The position numbers and the translations under genes are program-made. This document shows, piece by piece, positions 51,517-60,203 of a stretch of DNA of 64,000 nt (positions are counted from its first letter, which is position 1; each line of letters opens with the position of its first letter). Source of the stretch: CAVQJU01 sp963729215 (lineage in GTDB: Bacteria; Acidobacteriota; Vicinamibacteria; Vicinamibacterales; CAVVIG01). The stretch spans positions 61,227 through 125,226 of the forward strand of contig CAVSND010000017.1 of the NCBI GenBank assembly GCA_963729215.1, in the 5' to 3' direction. The notes under the pieces are model-generated. The model worked only from the letters and a program-made list of their open reading frames with translations. It made no database searches and had not been told where the DNA came from.

Positions 51517-52649
51517 ATGCGCAGACTCGTGGCCTGGATGCTCGTCAGCGGCGTTCTTTCCTGAGTGCGATCGCTGTCGCCCGCGCGCAGGACCGCGGCG
51601 CGAAGCCCGACGCCGCAGTGCGGGCGGCGAATTCGCCGCCGCTCGTGCCCGTCCGGCTCAACGTGGATGGGAACTTCCGGATCGCGCCGCCCTACACCGC
51701 CGATCCGGCGTTCACGAGGAAGCCGGACGTGCCACAGGGACGCGTCATCCGATTCACGATGAACTCCGCCGAGAGCAAGCTCTTTCCGACCGCGCCCGCA
51801 GGACGCGGGGCCGGACCGGGTCGCGGCCGCGGCGAGACAACGCCGGCGGTCCCCGCGGAGCCGCCGCAGCACCAGACATTTCAACGACAAGTCGCGGTTT
51901 ACGTGCCGGCCGGCTACGTCGCCAACACGCCGGCTCCCTTCATCGTCGTCCAGGACGAACGCTGGTTCGTTCCGGAAGACGCGCCGGCGGGACCCGACGG
52001 CAAGCCACGAACCGATCTCCCGTTCATGCCGGTCATGCTCGACAACCTGATTTACGAGAAGCGCATCCCGGCCATCGCGGCCGTCCTGCTCTCTCCCGGG
52101 CCTGGCGGCCAGCGCACGATCGAGTACGACACGGTGTCCGATCGTTACGTAAACTTCGTCGAAACCGAAGTGCTGCCGCGCATCACGCGCGACTATCAGG
52201 TGGCATTCACGACGGATCCCGAGGGACGCGCGGCGTTCGGCGAGAGTTCCGGCGCCGCGGCGGCACTGACCATGGCGTGGCTGCATCCGAACTTGTATCG
52301 CCGTGTGATCAGCTACTCGGGAACGTTCGTCGCCCTTCAGCGCAACGCCACGGCGCCGAACGGAGCCTGGGATTTTCATCAGACATTCATCCCGAACTCC
52401 GAGCGCAAGCCGCTGCGCATATGGCTGCATGTCAGCGAGAACGACCTCGGCGCGACATCACCGGTCGAGCAGATGCGCAACTGGGTGGTGGCGAATACTC
52501 GTATGGCCGCTGCCCTGAAAGCCAAAGGCTATCCCCACCAGTTCGTGTTTTCAGAAGCGTCCGGGCACGTCGAACGCAGCGTCGAGATGCAGACGATGCC
52601 GGAAGCGTTCGAGTGGGTGTGGAAGGGCTACAAGCCAAGGAAGGACTGA
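51517..52649 (+). CDS. Secreted esterase, enterochelin-esterase/Fes-like (one N-terminal frameshift)
   Basis: About 377 residues. One missing base near 51560 interrupts the signal peptide MRRLVAWMLVSGVLS; the frame then stays open. QRQVAVYVPAGYVANTPAPF starts the hydrolase domain, AFGESSGAAAAL carries the nucleophile and SEASGHVERSV the likely histidine. This is the pattern of the putative-esterase family that includes Fes and antigen-85-like proteins. Divergent from the esterase/monooxygenase pair across 51 nt, so the promoters must overlap. Confidence 0.78.
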
Positions 52650-52683
52650 GCGTTCACGGATCAGCCGTTGCACGTCATCGCCG

Positions 52684-53709
52684 TTAGCTGATGAGACTCG
52701 GGAAGATCCGCAGAATATTGTTTCGATCGATGTCGCGAAGTTCACTCGCCCCGAGCCCGGACTGCCGGAGCGCTGCGGCCGTCGGGCCTGCGCTCCCGAA
52801 AGGATAGTCCGTTCCAAACAGAATCTGCGACGATCCAACCAGAGTCTTGAGTGCCTGCATCTGAATGGGACTCGTGGAGATCGCGGTGTCGTAGTAGAAC
52901 CGTCGCAGATGATAGAGCCGTGAGTTGAGGGTCGGAGTCGCGGCGAGCCTCTGAGCGCTCGCCTCCGCGCCGAGGACCCGTCCGGCAAGCGCCGTAATCG
53001 TGCCGCCGCCATGCGACAGCGCATAAGTGACGTTCGGCGTCCGATCGGCCGTTCCGCTGGTTAACAGGCTGACGATCGCCCGGCTCACGTCCGTGTTGTA
53101 CTCGACGGTAATCTCGGGTACGCCTGGAACGAACGAACCGCCGCAGCAACCAGGCGCGGCGCCATGAGTGTACACGAACGCCTTTCGCCGGTTGAGTTCG
53201 TCGAGGACCGGCGTGAAGGAGCTGTCGCCGATCCACTTGTCCTTCCAGTTGCTCAAGAGTCCGACGCCGACGGCTTTCAGCGAATCGAACGCATATTCGA
53301 TTTCGCGCAGGCTGGCGTCCACATCAGGCAGCGGCAGGACGGCCAGGAGCCCGAACCTCCGGGGGTGATCAGCGACGAGACGGGCGCCGTACTCGTTTTC
53401 CTGTCGCGCGAGGCGTTTCGTCTCCTGACGATCGCCGAACCAGATTCCCGGTGTGGTGATCGAGAGCAGGGACAACGCGACACTTCCCCGGTCCATGTCT
53501 TCGATTGCCCTGGCAGGGGTGTAGGACTGCCACACCTGAAAACCCTGCGTCTGCTTCTCGCGCATCATCGCGATGAACGCCGGCGACGCGAAATGATGGT
53601 GCACGTCGATGCGATCGCCGCTCGTCGGCGCCTGCGCCTCGGCCGAACGCACGAGTGCATCCGCGGTGAGCGTCGTCAGCCCCGCGAGGAATGCCCGACG
53701 CGAGATCAC
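52684..53709 (-). CDS. Tat-exported amidohydrolase 2 (ACMSD-like), copy B
   Basis: 341 residues, intact. MISRRAFLAGLTTLTADALV is a twin-arginine signal. The metal motif IDVHHHF opens the barrel, FVYTHGAAPGCCGG and YALSHGGGT supply further histidines, and ILFGTDYPFG has the conserved catalytic Asp. The family includes aminocarboxymuconate-semialdehyde and other decarboxylases and hydrolases. It is a tandem paralog of the next gene; the two overlap by ATGA and share PDVDASLREIEYAFDSL versus PDIDGTLREIEYAFDTL. Confidence 0.85.
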   Translation of the reverse strand: MISRRAFLAGLTTLTADALVRSAEAQAPTSGDRIDVHHHFASPAFIAMMREKQTQGFQVWQSYTPARAIEDMDRGSVALSLLSITTPGIWFGDRQETKRLARQENEYGARLVADHPRRFGLLAVLPLPDVDASLREIEYAFDSLKAVGVGLLSNWKDKWIGDSSFTPVLDELNRRKAFVYTHGAAPGCCGGSFVPGVPEITVEYNTDVSRAIVSLLTSGTADRTPNVTYALSHGGGTITALAGRVLGAEASAQRLAATPTLNSRLYHLRRFYYDTAISTSPIQMQALKTLVGSSQILFGTDYPFGSAGPTAAALRQSGLGASELRDIDRNNILRIFPSLIS

Positions 53710-54728
53710 TGCGCCCTCGCGAGCCGCGGGATGAGCCGCTCTGCGTTCGTCCGATCAACCGCGCGCTGCAAATCGGACCGCAGCCGCAGCTTCGCCATTT
53801 CGTTGTGTGTCGACTCGATCGGCTCGAGCGGGTAGTCCGTGCCGAAGAGGATGTGCGTCGAGGGCGCGAAGCTTCGCAGTGCGGCCATCGGGTACGGATA
53901 CGTCGCATGCGCGACCTCGTAGTAGAGCTTCTGCAACTCGAAGATCGCGCCCTTCGGCACCGTCGTTTCGGTTCCCGCGGGCATCCGATCTTTGATGCGG
54001 CCGGCCAGCGTCGGAATCGCGGCACCGGAATGATTGACGATGATTCTCAGATCCGGGAAGGACGACAGCACGCCGTTCACGAGCAGGCTGACGACTGCGC
54101 GAGTCGTGTCGAAGTCGAACTCCACCATCTGCGCGCCGACGCCGGGCACGACGTTGCCGCAGCAGCTCGGGAACGTCGGATGAATAAAGACGATGGCTTT
54201 GCGCCGGTTCAGTTCGCGCCAGATCGGCGCGAAGATCGGGTCGCCGGGATATTTGTCGCGAACGCTGCTGAAGATGCCGATGCCATCCGCGTGCAGCGTG
54301 TCGAAGGCGTACTCGATTTCGCGCAACGTGCCATCAATGTCCGGCATCGGTATGGCAGCGAACAGTCCAAAGCGCCCCGGATGGTCGACCATCATCTTCG
54401 CGATAAAGTCGTTCACACCGCGAGCGACCGTCCGTGATTTCTCCGTGCCGTCATAGAACGGCTCGGCCGGCACGGTCGCTGAAATGATCGACGTCGCAAT
54501 CCCGAATTTGTCCATTTGCTCGATGGATTTCTCGGGAGACCAGTCTGAACCGGGCCCGCGGCCGGCACCACCCTGGACCGCGGTTCTGCAGTGGTGATGT
54601 ACGTCGATGCGGCCTTGCCGCCGGTCCTGGCCCGCGGCGTTGACGGCCGGAAGAAGCGCCCCTGCGCCCGCTGTCAGCGCCGTCTTCACGAACTCGCGCC
54701 GCGAGTGACCACTGTGGAACCGGCTCAT
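53706..54728 (-). CDS. Tat-exported amidohydrolase 2 (ACMSD-like), copy A
   Basis: 340 residues, intact. HSRREFVKTALTAGAGALL is a twin-arginine signal. Metal and catalytic motifs: RIDVHHHC, VFIHPTFPSCCGN, IIVNHSGAAIP and ILFGTDYPLEP. Order and spacing match the neighbouring copy, including the CCG dipeptide region, so the pair arose by tandem duplication. First gene after the alpha/beta hydrolase at 54795, 66 nt away; the three may form one operon. Decarboxylase or hydrolase, substrate unknown. Confidence 0.85.
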   Translation of the reverse strand: MSRFHSGHSRREFVKTALTAGAGALLPAVNAAGQDRRQGRIDVHHHCRTAVQGGAGRGPGSDWSPEKSIEQMDKFGIATSIISATVPAEPFYDGTEKSRTVARGVNDFIAKMMVDHPGRFGLFAAIPMPDIDGTLREIEYAFDTLHADGIGIFSSVRDKYPGDPIFAPIWRELNRRKAIVFIHPTFPSCCGNVVPGVGAQMVEFDFDTTRAVVSLLVNGVLSSFPDLRIIVNHSGAAIPTLAGRIKDRMPAGTETTVPKGAIFELQKLYYEVAHATYPYPMAALRSFAPSTHILFGTDYPLEPIESTHNEMAKLRLRSDLQRAVDRTNAERLIPRLARAQ

Positions 54729-54794
54729 GCGTGAACCCGACGACTCCTCTCGCCTGGCGCTACTTCTTACATCGCTCGGGAAGCGACGGCCGCG

Positions 54795-55766
54795 TCAGTG
54801 GCCAACCGCTGCCGGAAACTGCTTGCGCTCCAGCGTCCACTGCGCGTCCCGGCAGAGCCCACAGTTCTCCCCCACGAACCGCTCGGCGGCCTTCTTGTCG
54901 CCGCGAAGCTGCCAGTCGAGCCAGCTCACAGCGACCGACGCCGCCGCCCCGCCGTTCGGCTCGAAATACGTGCCGCCGTGGCCGACGGGCAGATTCGCCA
55001 CCGCGACGGGCACGTGCGAGATGCGGTTGAAATCGTCCATGCCGTTCTCGTACGCGATGTCTTTCGGTCCGCCGAGGATGTAGATCGTCGGCGTGTGCAG
55101 CGTCGCCAGCACGTCCTTACGGACGTCCATGCCGGGAATCGCGCTCGTGCCGCTGTTGAACACGCCCGTGTTCTGCAGCACCATCGTCTTCACGCGCGGG
55201 TCTTTCGCGACCTGGAGCGCCTGGAGGCCGCCGCAGCTCCAGCCGGACAGCGCGATCAGCGCGGGATCGATGCGTCCGAAGAACGGGCTGCCGGATCGCA
55301 CGTTCTCGGCGAGCGCCCAGTCGATCGCGTCCGTCAGGTCGGAGGCTTTCGTGCGCGGCGGCTGGATCTGCACCGGCTGGCCCGGCTGAGCCGCGGGACG
55401 CGGCTCGCGTGGCGGGGCGCCTGGGCCGCTCAGGATGCGGCCGCTGGCGATCACCAGATAACCATGCGAGGCGATCTCGAGCAGGTGCAGCCTGGTGCTC
55501 GCGCCGTCATCGGAGCATCCGCCGTTGCCCCAGGCGACCACGCCCAGCTTCAGTAAACCGGGCGCCGTGAGATCCTTCGGGCGGTAGACGACGTGTGCCG
55601 GCAGCGACGCGACTTCCTCTTTCATCGCGGGGAAACGTCCGGTCCCCGGCGTGTCGGGCTGATTACTGTTGGCGCCGGGCGGCTGCGCGGCCGCTGCGTT
55701 GACAACGAACACGAGCGCGGCGAAGAGCGGACATGACACGGCACGGCGGATATCATGAGTCGTCAT
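54795..55766 (-). CDS. Secreted alpha/beta hydrolase (chlorophyllase/dienelactone-hydrolase-like)
   Basis: 323 residues, intact, signal peptide MTTHDIRRAVSCPLFAALVF. LGVVAWGNGGCSDDG is the oxyanion strand, SGWSCGGLQA the nucleophile elbow and NLPVGHGGTYF the histidine. Four further cysteines (for example GENCGLCRD) may form disulfides in the periplasm. The start and divergent leader are duplicated at 1-96 of the window. It leads the two amidohydrolase genes and is divergent from a decayed tannase. Confidence 0.8.
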   Translation of the reverse strand: MTTHDIRRAVSCPLFAALVFVVNAAAAQPPGANSNQPDTPGTGRFPAMKEEVASLPAHVVYRPKDLTAPGLLKLGVVAWGNGGCSDDGASTRLHLLEIASHGYLVIASGRILSGPGAPPREPRPAAQPGQPVQIQPPRTKASDLTDAIDWALAENVRSGSPFFGRIDPALIALSGWSCGGLQALQVAKDPRVKTMVLQNTGVFNSGTSAIPGMDVRKDVLATLHTPTIYILGGPKDIAYENGMDDFNRISHVPVAVANLPVGHGGTYFEPNGGAAASVAVSWLDWQLRGDKKAAERFVGENCGLCRDAQWTLERKQFPAAVGH

Positions 55767-55782
55767 GCGCGGCAGTATCGCA
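55764..55782. repeat. 19-bp leader repeat, copy 2 (first copy at 78-96)
   Basis: Identical to positions 78-96. It spans the start codon of the complete hydrolase gene and the start of the gap to the decayed tannase, and shows that the two ends of the window share an ancestral hydrolase-tannase promoter region. Confidence 0.8.
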
Positions 55783-55796
55783 CCGAAACACGCACG

Positions 55797-56036
55797 ATGA
55801 GAATCAATCTTTGGTCTACGCTGGCTGCGCCGTGGCGCTGACGATTACAGCCGGCGCGAGCGCTGTCGGCCCGGTCGCCGCTGACGCGCCCTCTCCTGTG
55901 ACGTTGCGGTGCGCCGGCCAGAAGGATGGGAACTGCCTGACGTCCGATCAGGTCTCAGCGGATTACACCCGCTACTCCGGCAGCGGCAGCCTGGAGCGAC
56001 GGCGCGAACTTCACGTGCGTGGCGCCATCCGATTGA
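55797..56036 (+). pseudogene. Decayed tannase-family gene with large internal deletions
   Basis: The ATG at 55797 starts MRINLWSTLAA, matching MKIKLSSKLAC of the tannase at 111. After a one-base shift the rest of a signal peptide follows, then only two short islands of the tannase remain: CAGQKDGNCLTSDQV (intact copy: CAGAKDTNCLTSDQV, about residues 297-311) and the C-terminal YSGSGSLE with DGANFTCVAPSD and TGA at 56034-56036. Roughly 480 codons, including the nucleophile, Asp and His regions, are missing. The gene cannot encode an esterase. Confidence 0.85.
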
Positions 56037-56089
56037 AGCTGCACGTGGACGGCCGGAATATAATGCCGCCCGTTCAAGGAGTTCAGCAT

Positions 56090-57095
56090 ATGCAGGCCAA
56101 TCGCGCCCTGTTCGCTCTATCTGCTGCCGTACTGCTCGCCGCCACCGTGTCGGCGCAATCGCCCGTCAGCGACATCGACGCGCACATCAGCGCGGCGAAG
56201 GCCGCGGCGGGCCTCGATTACCGCGCGACGTTCGTGAACCTCTGCTTTCCCGGCGCCAACCCGGCGCTCGCGAATCCCGCGGCGGGACGCGCCGGCGGCG
56301 CGAGGGGCGGCCCGGGGGACGCCGGATCGCGCCACGTGGTACGCCTCGCCCTACAAGGTCTTCGACAACCTGTACTGGCTCGGGACGCGCCAGCACTCGT
56401 CGTGGGCGCTGCGCACCAGCGAGGGCCTCGTCATCCTCGACACGAACTTCGCATGGGCGACGCAGCCGGAAATCATCGACGGCCTGAAGACACTCTTCGA
56501 TCCCCGGCAGATCAAGTATGTCGTCATCAGTCATGCGCACGGCGATCACGATCAGGGCGCGGCGGAACTCCAGAAGCAATTCGGCGCCAAGGTGGTGATG
56601 GGCGCGCCCGACTGGGAGTCGACGCTTCAGCGGCCTGCGACCGCTGCCGGCGGCGTGCCGACGCGCGACGTCACCGTGGGCCGCGACGGCACGAAACTCA
56701 CCCTCGGCGAACGAATCGACATCGTCTCGACGCCGGGACATACGCCAGGCACGTTGTCATACGTCTTCCCGGTCAAAGACCAGGGACGTACCGTGATGGT
56801 CGCGTATTCCGGCGGCACGCTGACAGGGGCATTCGGCACGAATGGCGCCCGCTGGGATGAGTACATCGAATCGCAGAAGCGCATCGCCAAGGTCGCCGCT
56901 GATGCCGGCGCTACGGTCATCCTGTCGAACCACAGCGAGTACGACAACGTGTACACGAAGGCCCGCCTGATCGGCGCCAGACGCGAAGCCGGCGAGAACC
57001 ATCCGTTTGTCGTCGGCGCCGACGCCGTGCAGCGGTATTTCACCGTGATGGTCGAATGCGCGACGGCATCGAAACTGCGCGCTGGAGCCAGGTAG
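56090..57095 (+). CDS. Secreted MBL-fold metallo-hydrolase, B3-like, paralog 2 (one frameshift)
   Basis: About 334 residues. ATG 56090 (AAGGAG about 10 nt upstream) starts MQANRALFALSAAVLLAATV, an export signal. One extra G in the run at 56316-56321 shifts the frame before PDRATWYASPYKVFDNLYWL; HAHGDH and TPGHTPGTLSYVFPV follow intact. It is the closest relative of the gene at 1763-2755 but faces the other way relative to its tannase. TAG at 57093-57095 overlaps the GTG of the truncated enolase-superfamily gene, so those two were once an operon. Confidence 0.8.
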
Positions 57096-57241
57096 TGGAT
57101 CGCAGAAGCTTCGCGAAGTCAGTCAGCGGAGTCGTCGGCGCGGCGCTCGCCGGCGCCGCCCCGCGGGCATCCGCGCAGGCGCCGTCCGCGCCCGGCGCGG
57201 CGGCAGGGCGTCTTGCTCCGGCCAAGGTCACGCGCATCCGC
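57095..57241 (+). pseudogene. Truncated enolase-superfamily gene, cut by the insertion sequence
   Basis: Forty-nine codons from GTG 57095 (VDRRSFAKSVSGVVGAAL through GRLAPAKVTRIR) match the start of the complete enzyme at 47120-48472 (VDRRSFAKSLGGVIGAAL through GRLAPTKVTRIR), including the twin-arginine signal. The match stops exactly where the insertion sequence begins, and the element supplies the stop TAA. No remainder of the gene is found on the far side of the element. Confidence 0.88.
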
Positions 57242-57259
57242 TGTGCCTGCTAAGAACTC
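57242..57259. repeat. Left terminal inverted repeat of the insertion sequence
   Basis: TGTGCCTGCTAAGAACTC; it begins directly after the last codon of the truncated enolase-superfamily gene and pairs with 58525-58542. Confidence 0.75.
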
Positions 57260-57332
57260 CGTTCTTGCGAACATTGATCTTGTGGTTCTCCGCGGATAGG
57301 GTCTTGGTCAATGGGATCGGTTACTCGCTTCG

Positions 57333-58337
57333 ATGCTACTGACGCTCCGAATGTCCTTCCGTGCGCGAGCGACCTTGCAGCTTGAGATTCTCGCGCTACG
57401 CCATCAACTCCAGGTCATGAAACGATCCCGCCCTAAACGGATGCGGCTCACCCGTGTGGACCGACTACTGTGGGTCTGGATGTCTCAGGTGTGGGACGGA
57501 TGGCAGGACGTCATCGTGATCGTCAAGCCCGAGACGGTGCTGGCCTGGCACCGCCGAGGTTTCCGGCTCTTCTGGACGTGGAAGAGCCGACGCCGACTGG
57601 GTCGACCGAGCGTTCCGCGGGACGTCCGCGAATTGATTCGCACGATGGCGAGGGCCAACCCACTGTGGGGTGCTCCTCGCATTCACGGCGAACTCCTGAA
57701 GCTTGGAATTGACGTCAGCCAAGCGACTGTTGCGAAATACATGCCCAGGCACCGACGGCCGCCGTCCCAGACGTGGCGCACGTTTCTCACGAATCATGTC
57801 GACCAGATCATGGCTGCCGATTTCTTCGTCGTGCCAACCGCCACGTATCGACTCCTCTTCGTACTGGTCATCCTGGCACACGAGCGACGCCGCGTCGTGC
57901 ATGCGGCGGTCACCGCCCATCCCACTGCGGCGTGGACCGCCCAACAACTCCGCGAGGCGTTCCCCGCGGACGAGGTCCCTCGTTATCTCATTCGCGATCG
58001 TGATGCCGCCTTTGCCGGGATCGGACCCACGGCGACTGGGATGGGGATCCATGAAGTGCTCACCGCGCCACGCTCACCGTGGCAGAACGGGTACGCGGAG
58101 CGTCTCATCGGCTCCATCCGTCGCGAGTGCCTCCATCACGTAATCGTCGTGAATGAAACCGGACTGTCCCGCGTCTTGAGTCGATACCTGGCGTACTACC
58201 ACGATTCTCGAACGCATCTCTCGCTGACCAAGGACTCGCCAGAGCCTCGGCCGATCGCGCCACCAACGATCGGCCCGGTCGTCGCCATTCCACAGGTCGG
58301 CGGCCTCCACCATCGCTACGACCGTCGGGCGGCGTAG
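57333..58337 (+). CDS. DDE (rve integrase-core) transposase
   Basis: 334 residues, intact. The N-terminal third is basic and helical (LQLEILALRHQLQVMKRSR; PETVLAWHRRGFRLFW), then comes NPLWGAPRIHGELLKLGIDV, the usual linker before the catalytic core. Core residues are Asp163 (MAADFFVV), Asp222 (LIRDRDAAF) and Glu256 (SPWQNGYAERLIGSIRRE). The C-terminal YLAYYHDSRTHLSL is typical of this group. It appears functional and cuts DNA at the element's ends. No second frame or frameshift product is needed, unlike classical IS3. Confidence 0.88.
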   Translation: MLLTLRMSFRARATLQLEILALRHQLQVMKRSRPKRMRLTRVDRLLWVWMSQVWDGWQDVIVIVKPETVLAWHRRGFRLFWTWKSRRRLGRPSVPRDVRELIRTMARANPLWGAPRIHGELLKLGIDVSQATVAKYMPRHRRPPSQTWRTFLTNHVDQIMAADFFVVPTATYRLLFVLVILAHERRRVVHAAVTAHPTAAWTAQQLREAFPADEVPRYLIRDRDAAFAGIGPTATGMGIHEVLTAPRSPWQNGYAERLIGSIRRECLHHVIVVNETGLSRVLSRYLAYYHDSRTHLSLTKDSPEPRPIAPPTIGPVVAIPQVGGLHHRYDRRAA

Positions 58338-58524
58338 CCACACTCCCCTGTCACCCGCCAGGCCGTCGGTCTCGGAACGGTCGGCGTCCGTCACACTCTG
58401 CACGACCGAGCATTCCGGTGCGTATTCGCACACGCCCCACACCGACGAGAGAGTTACCTGGTGCCCCTTTTGAGCCGACTCACCACACAACACGACCGCA
58501 GATGGATCAAGTTGCGGGCGAATC

Positions 58525-58542
58525 GAGTTTTCAGCAGGGACA
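58525..58542. repeat. Right terminal inverted repeat of the insertion sequence
   Basis: GAGTTTTCAGCAGGGACA, complementary at 15 of 18 positions to the left end. About 190 nt of the element between the transposase stop and this repeat carries no gene. Confidence 0.72.
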
Positions 58543-58621
58543 GGTGACGAAAGAATCACGAACGAGGCGGCAATGGCCGCGCCGCGGCCGAGAACCCGCA
58601 TGCGAGCGTAGAATACCGTGC

Positions 58622-59578
58622 ATGCGCACCAGACTTGCCGCCGCCGCGTCTTTCGCCGTGCTCGCCGTCGTCACGATCGCGCAGCAGTTTCCGCTGAGAC
58701 AGAACGTCGAGGTTCTCACGGAAGCGCCGATGCGCCCGGTCAAGGTGAAGGACGGCCTCTACATCATTCGCGGGCCAGCCATGCCCTGCATGACGGGCTG
58801 CCGTCCCGGCGACAAGGGCGACGGCCTTATCCACGAGTCGGGCGACGTCGCCGTCCGCGTCACCCCCGACGGCCTCATCGTCGTCGACGACAAGTTCGCC
58901 AGCCAGGCCGCCGACGTCTTCGCGCAGGTGAAGAAGGTCAGCCCGCTGCCTGTGAAGTACGTCCTCAACACGCACCACCACGCCGACCACGCGAGCGGCA
59001 ACCAGTACGCGCGCGACACGTTCGGCGTGAACATCATCGCGCAGAGGAACATCCGCGCGAACTTCCTCAGGATCAAGCAGCCAGGCGAGCCGAACATCAC
59101 GTTCGCGAACGAGGCCGAGGTCTACCTCGGCGGCGTCGAGGTCAAGCTCCACTGGTTTGGCCGGGCCCACACCAACGGCGACACCGTCATCGAGTTTCCG
59201 GACCTGAAGACGATCCACACGGGCGACATCATCATCGACGCGATTCCCGTCATCGATTACCCCGGCGGCGGCAGCGCGATCGAGTTCCTCACGACGATTG
59301 ACCGGATGCTGACCCTCGACTTCGACACGGCCATCCTCGGCCACGGGCGGACGATGACGAAGCAGGAAGTGCGCGACTACCGGATGCGGTTCGCGGAGAT
59401 GAACCGCCGGATGAAGGCCCTCATTGACCGTGGCGTGACGAAGGACCAGCTCAAGACGTGGGACCAGGCGCGCGCCGCGCTGAAGCTCGAGGAGCTGGGC
59501 TGGGAGAACACCGTCAGCTGGACGACCTTCTTCGCCGGCTTTCCGGCCTATTACGACGAGATCGCTGCCTCGAAATGA
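58622..59578 (+). CDS. Secreted MBL-fold metallo-hydrolase
   Basis: 318 residues, intact. ATG 58622 starts MRTRLAAAASFAVLAVVTIA. The metal site is HHHADH in LNTHHHADHASGNQ; later WFGRAHTNGDTVIEFPD and TAILGHGRTMT provide the remaining ligands. The CMTGCRPGDKGDG insertion near residue 53 contains two cysteines that could form a disulfide. It resembles the SoxH/glyoxalase-II-like exported branch more than B3 lactamases. It begins 79 nt after the insertion sequence, which could supply an outward promoter. Confidence 0.82.
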   Translation: MRTRLAAAASFAVLAVVTIAQQFPLRQNVEVLTEAPMRPVKVKDGLYIIRGPAMPCMTGCRPGDKGDGLIHESGDVAVRVTPDGLIVVDDKFASQAADVFAQVKKVSPLPVKYVLNTHHHADHASGNQYARDTFGVNIIAQRNIRANFLRIKQPGEPNITFANEAEVYLGGVEVKLHWFGRAHTNGDTVIEFPDLKTIHTGDIIIDAIPVIDYPGGGSAIEFLTTIDRMLTLDFDTAILGHGRTMTKQEVRDYRMRFAEMNRRMKALIDRGVTKDQLKTWDQARAALKLEELGWENTVSWTTFFAGFPAYYDEIAASK

Positions 59579-60030
59579 CGCCGATCGTCTCGGGGAGTCG
59601 AACGATGGTGCGACCCCTAGTCTTAAGATTTCACATAAGGAAATTGGCTCCTCAGGCTGGGGCAGTCTGTCTCACCATGTCTCAGCATCGAAACTCCCGC
59701 AGTCGGCCGGTCTAGAATTGTGGCCGCGAGTTCCGGCGTTGCCCATCGATCCAGTCCTGGGACAATACGGTGTCGGTACGTGCCGGCGATCGTCGAGGCA
59801 ACCAATCATCACACTGTGTGAGAACTGTGTCAGATACGCCCCGAAACCCCGATCACAACCGTGACAATGGAGCGCCCGCTGGTAACGCACCGATTTGCTG
59901 CATGAGCGTCATTCGGTCTTGGGAGACCCAGAACTGGGCGACCTGCCCGTTTACGGCCGCTCTCATCGCTGTCTAGGCGACGATTCTCTTCCGCCCCTCT
60001 CCTCGCGCAACCTGCGACAGCCTTCACGTT

Positions 60031-60051
60031 GGAGCGTCAATTGCGCTCCAG
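60031..60051. repeat. 21-nt near-palindrome TGGAGCG...CGCTCCA
   Basis: Arms TGGAGCG and CGCTCCA flank TCAATTG. It has no following T-run and is more like a protein-binding site than a terminator. Confidence 0.35.
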
Positions 60052-60132
60052 GGACTCTGATTCGAGGCCGCTCCACGGCCGCGATGGCCTAACCTTCATG
60101 CCCACAGCGGCTTGACGATGTTCGTGTGCCCG

Positions 60133-60162
60133 ACGGCATCCTGTGAAGCTACGGGATGCCGT
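60133..60162 (+). promoter_or_regulatory. Hairpin in the sulfatase leader
   Basis: A perfect 9-bp stem, ACGGCATCC and GGATGCCGT, with a 12-nt loop, lies 41 nt before the sulfatase start. It could be an mRNA-stability hairpin, an operator or the end of an upstream transcript; there is no U-tract. No riboswitch class is recognised. Confidence 0.35.
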
Positions 60163-60203
60163 GGGTCCTCCGGAAAAGGGAATCGGACGATGAGGAGAAG
60201 ACG

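Larger units (their letters stand above)
57242..58542 (+). mobile_element. Insertion sequence of about 1.3 kb with a single DDE transposase
   Basis: Bounded by imperfect 18-bp terminal inverted repeats, TGTGCCTGCTAAGAACTC at 57242-57259 and GAGTTTTCAGCAGGGACA at 58525-58542 (15 of 18 positions complementary), with TGT...ACA ends. It holds one transposase gene. No clear target-site duplication is seen, and the interrupted gene does not resume beyond it, so insertion was accompanied or followed by a deletion. Family not assigned; TGT...ACA ends and the rve domain fit the IS3/IS481-like groups. Confidence 0.8.
59579..60203. other. Non-coding gap of 625 nt before the sulfatase gene
   Basis: No convincing gene in either strand: frames are short and their residues lack any family pattern. 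The segment is less GC-rich than its surroundings near 59625-59645. Two inverted repeats, at 60031-60051 and 60133-60162, are listed separately. The ribosome site GAGGAG at 60192-60197 belongs to the sulfatase gene. A decayed gene or element is possible but not recognised. Confidence 0.5.

Noticed and set aside
57242..58542. The insertion sequence as one arm of a composite transposon carrying the MBL and sulfatase genes.
   Set aside because: Only one copy and one pair of ends is present in the window.
59623..60092. Short open frames in the gap before the sulfatase.
   Set aside because: No ribosome sites with proper spacing, no homology-like composition, and lengths under 75 codons.
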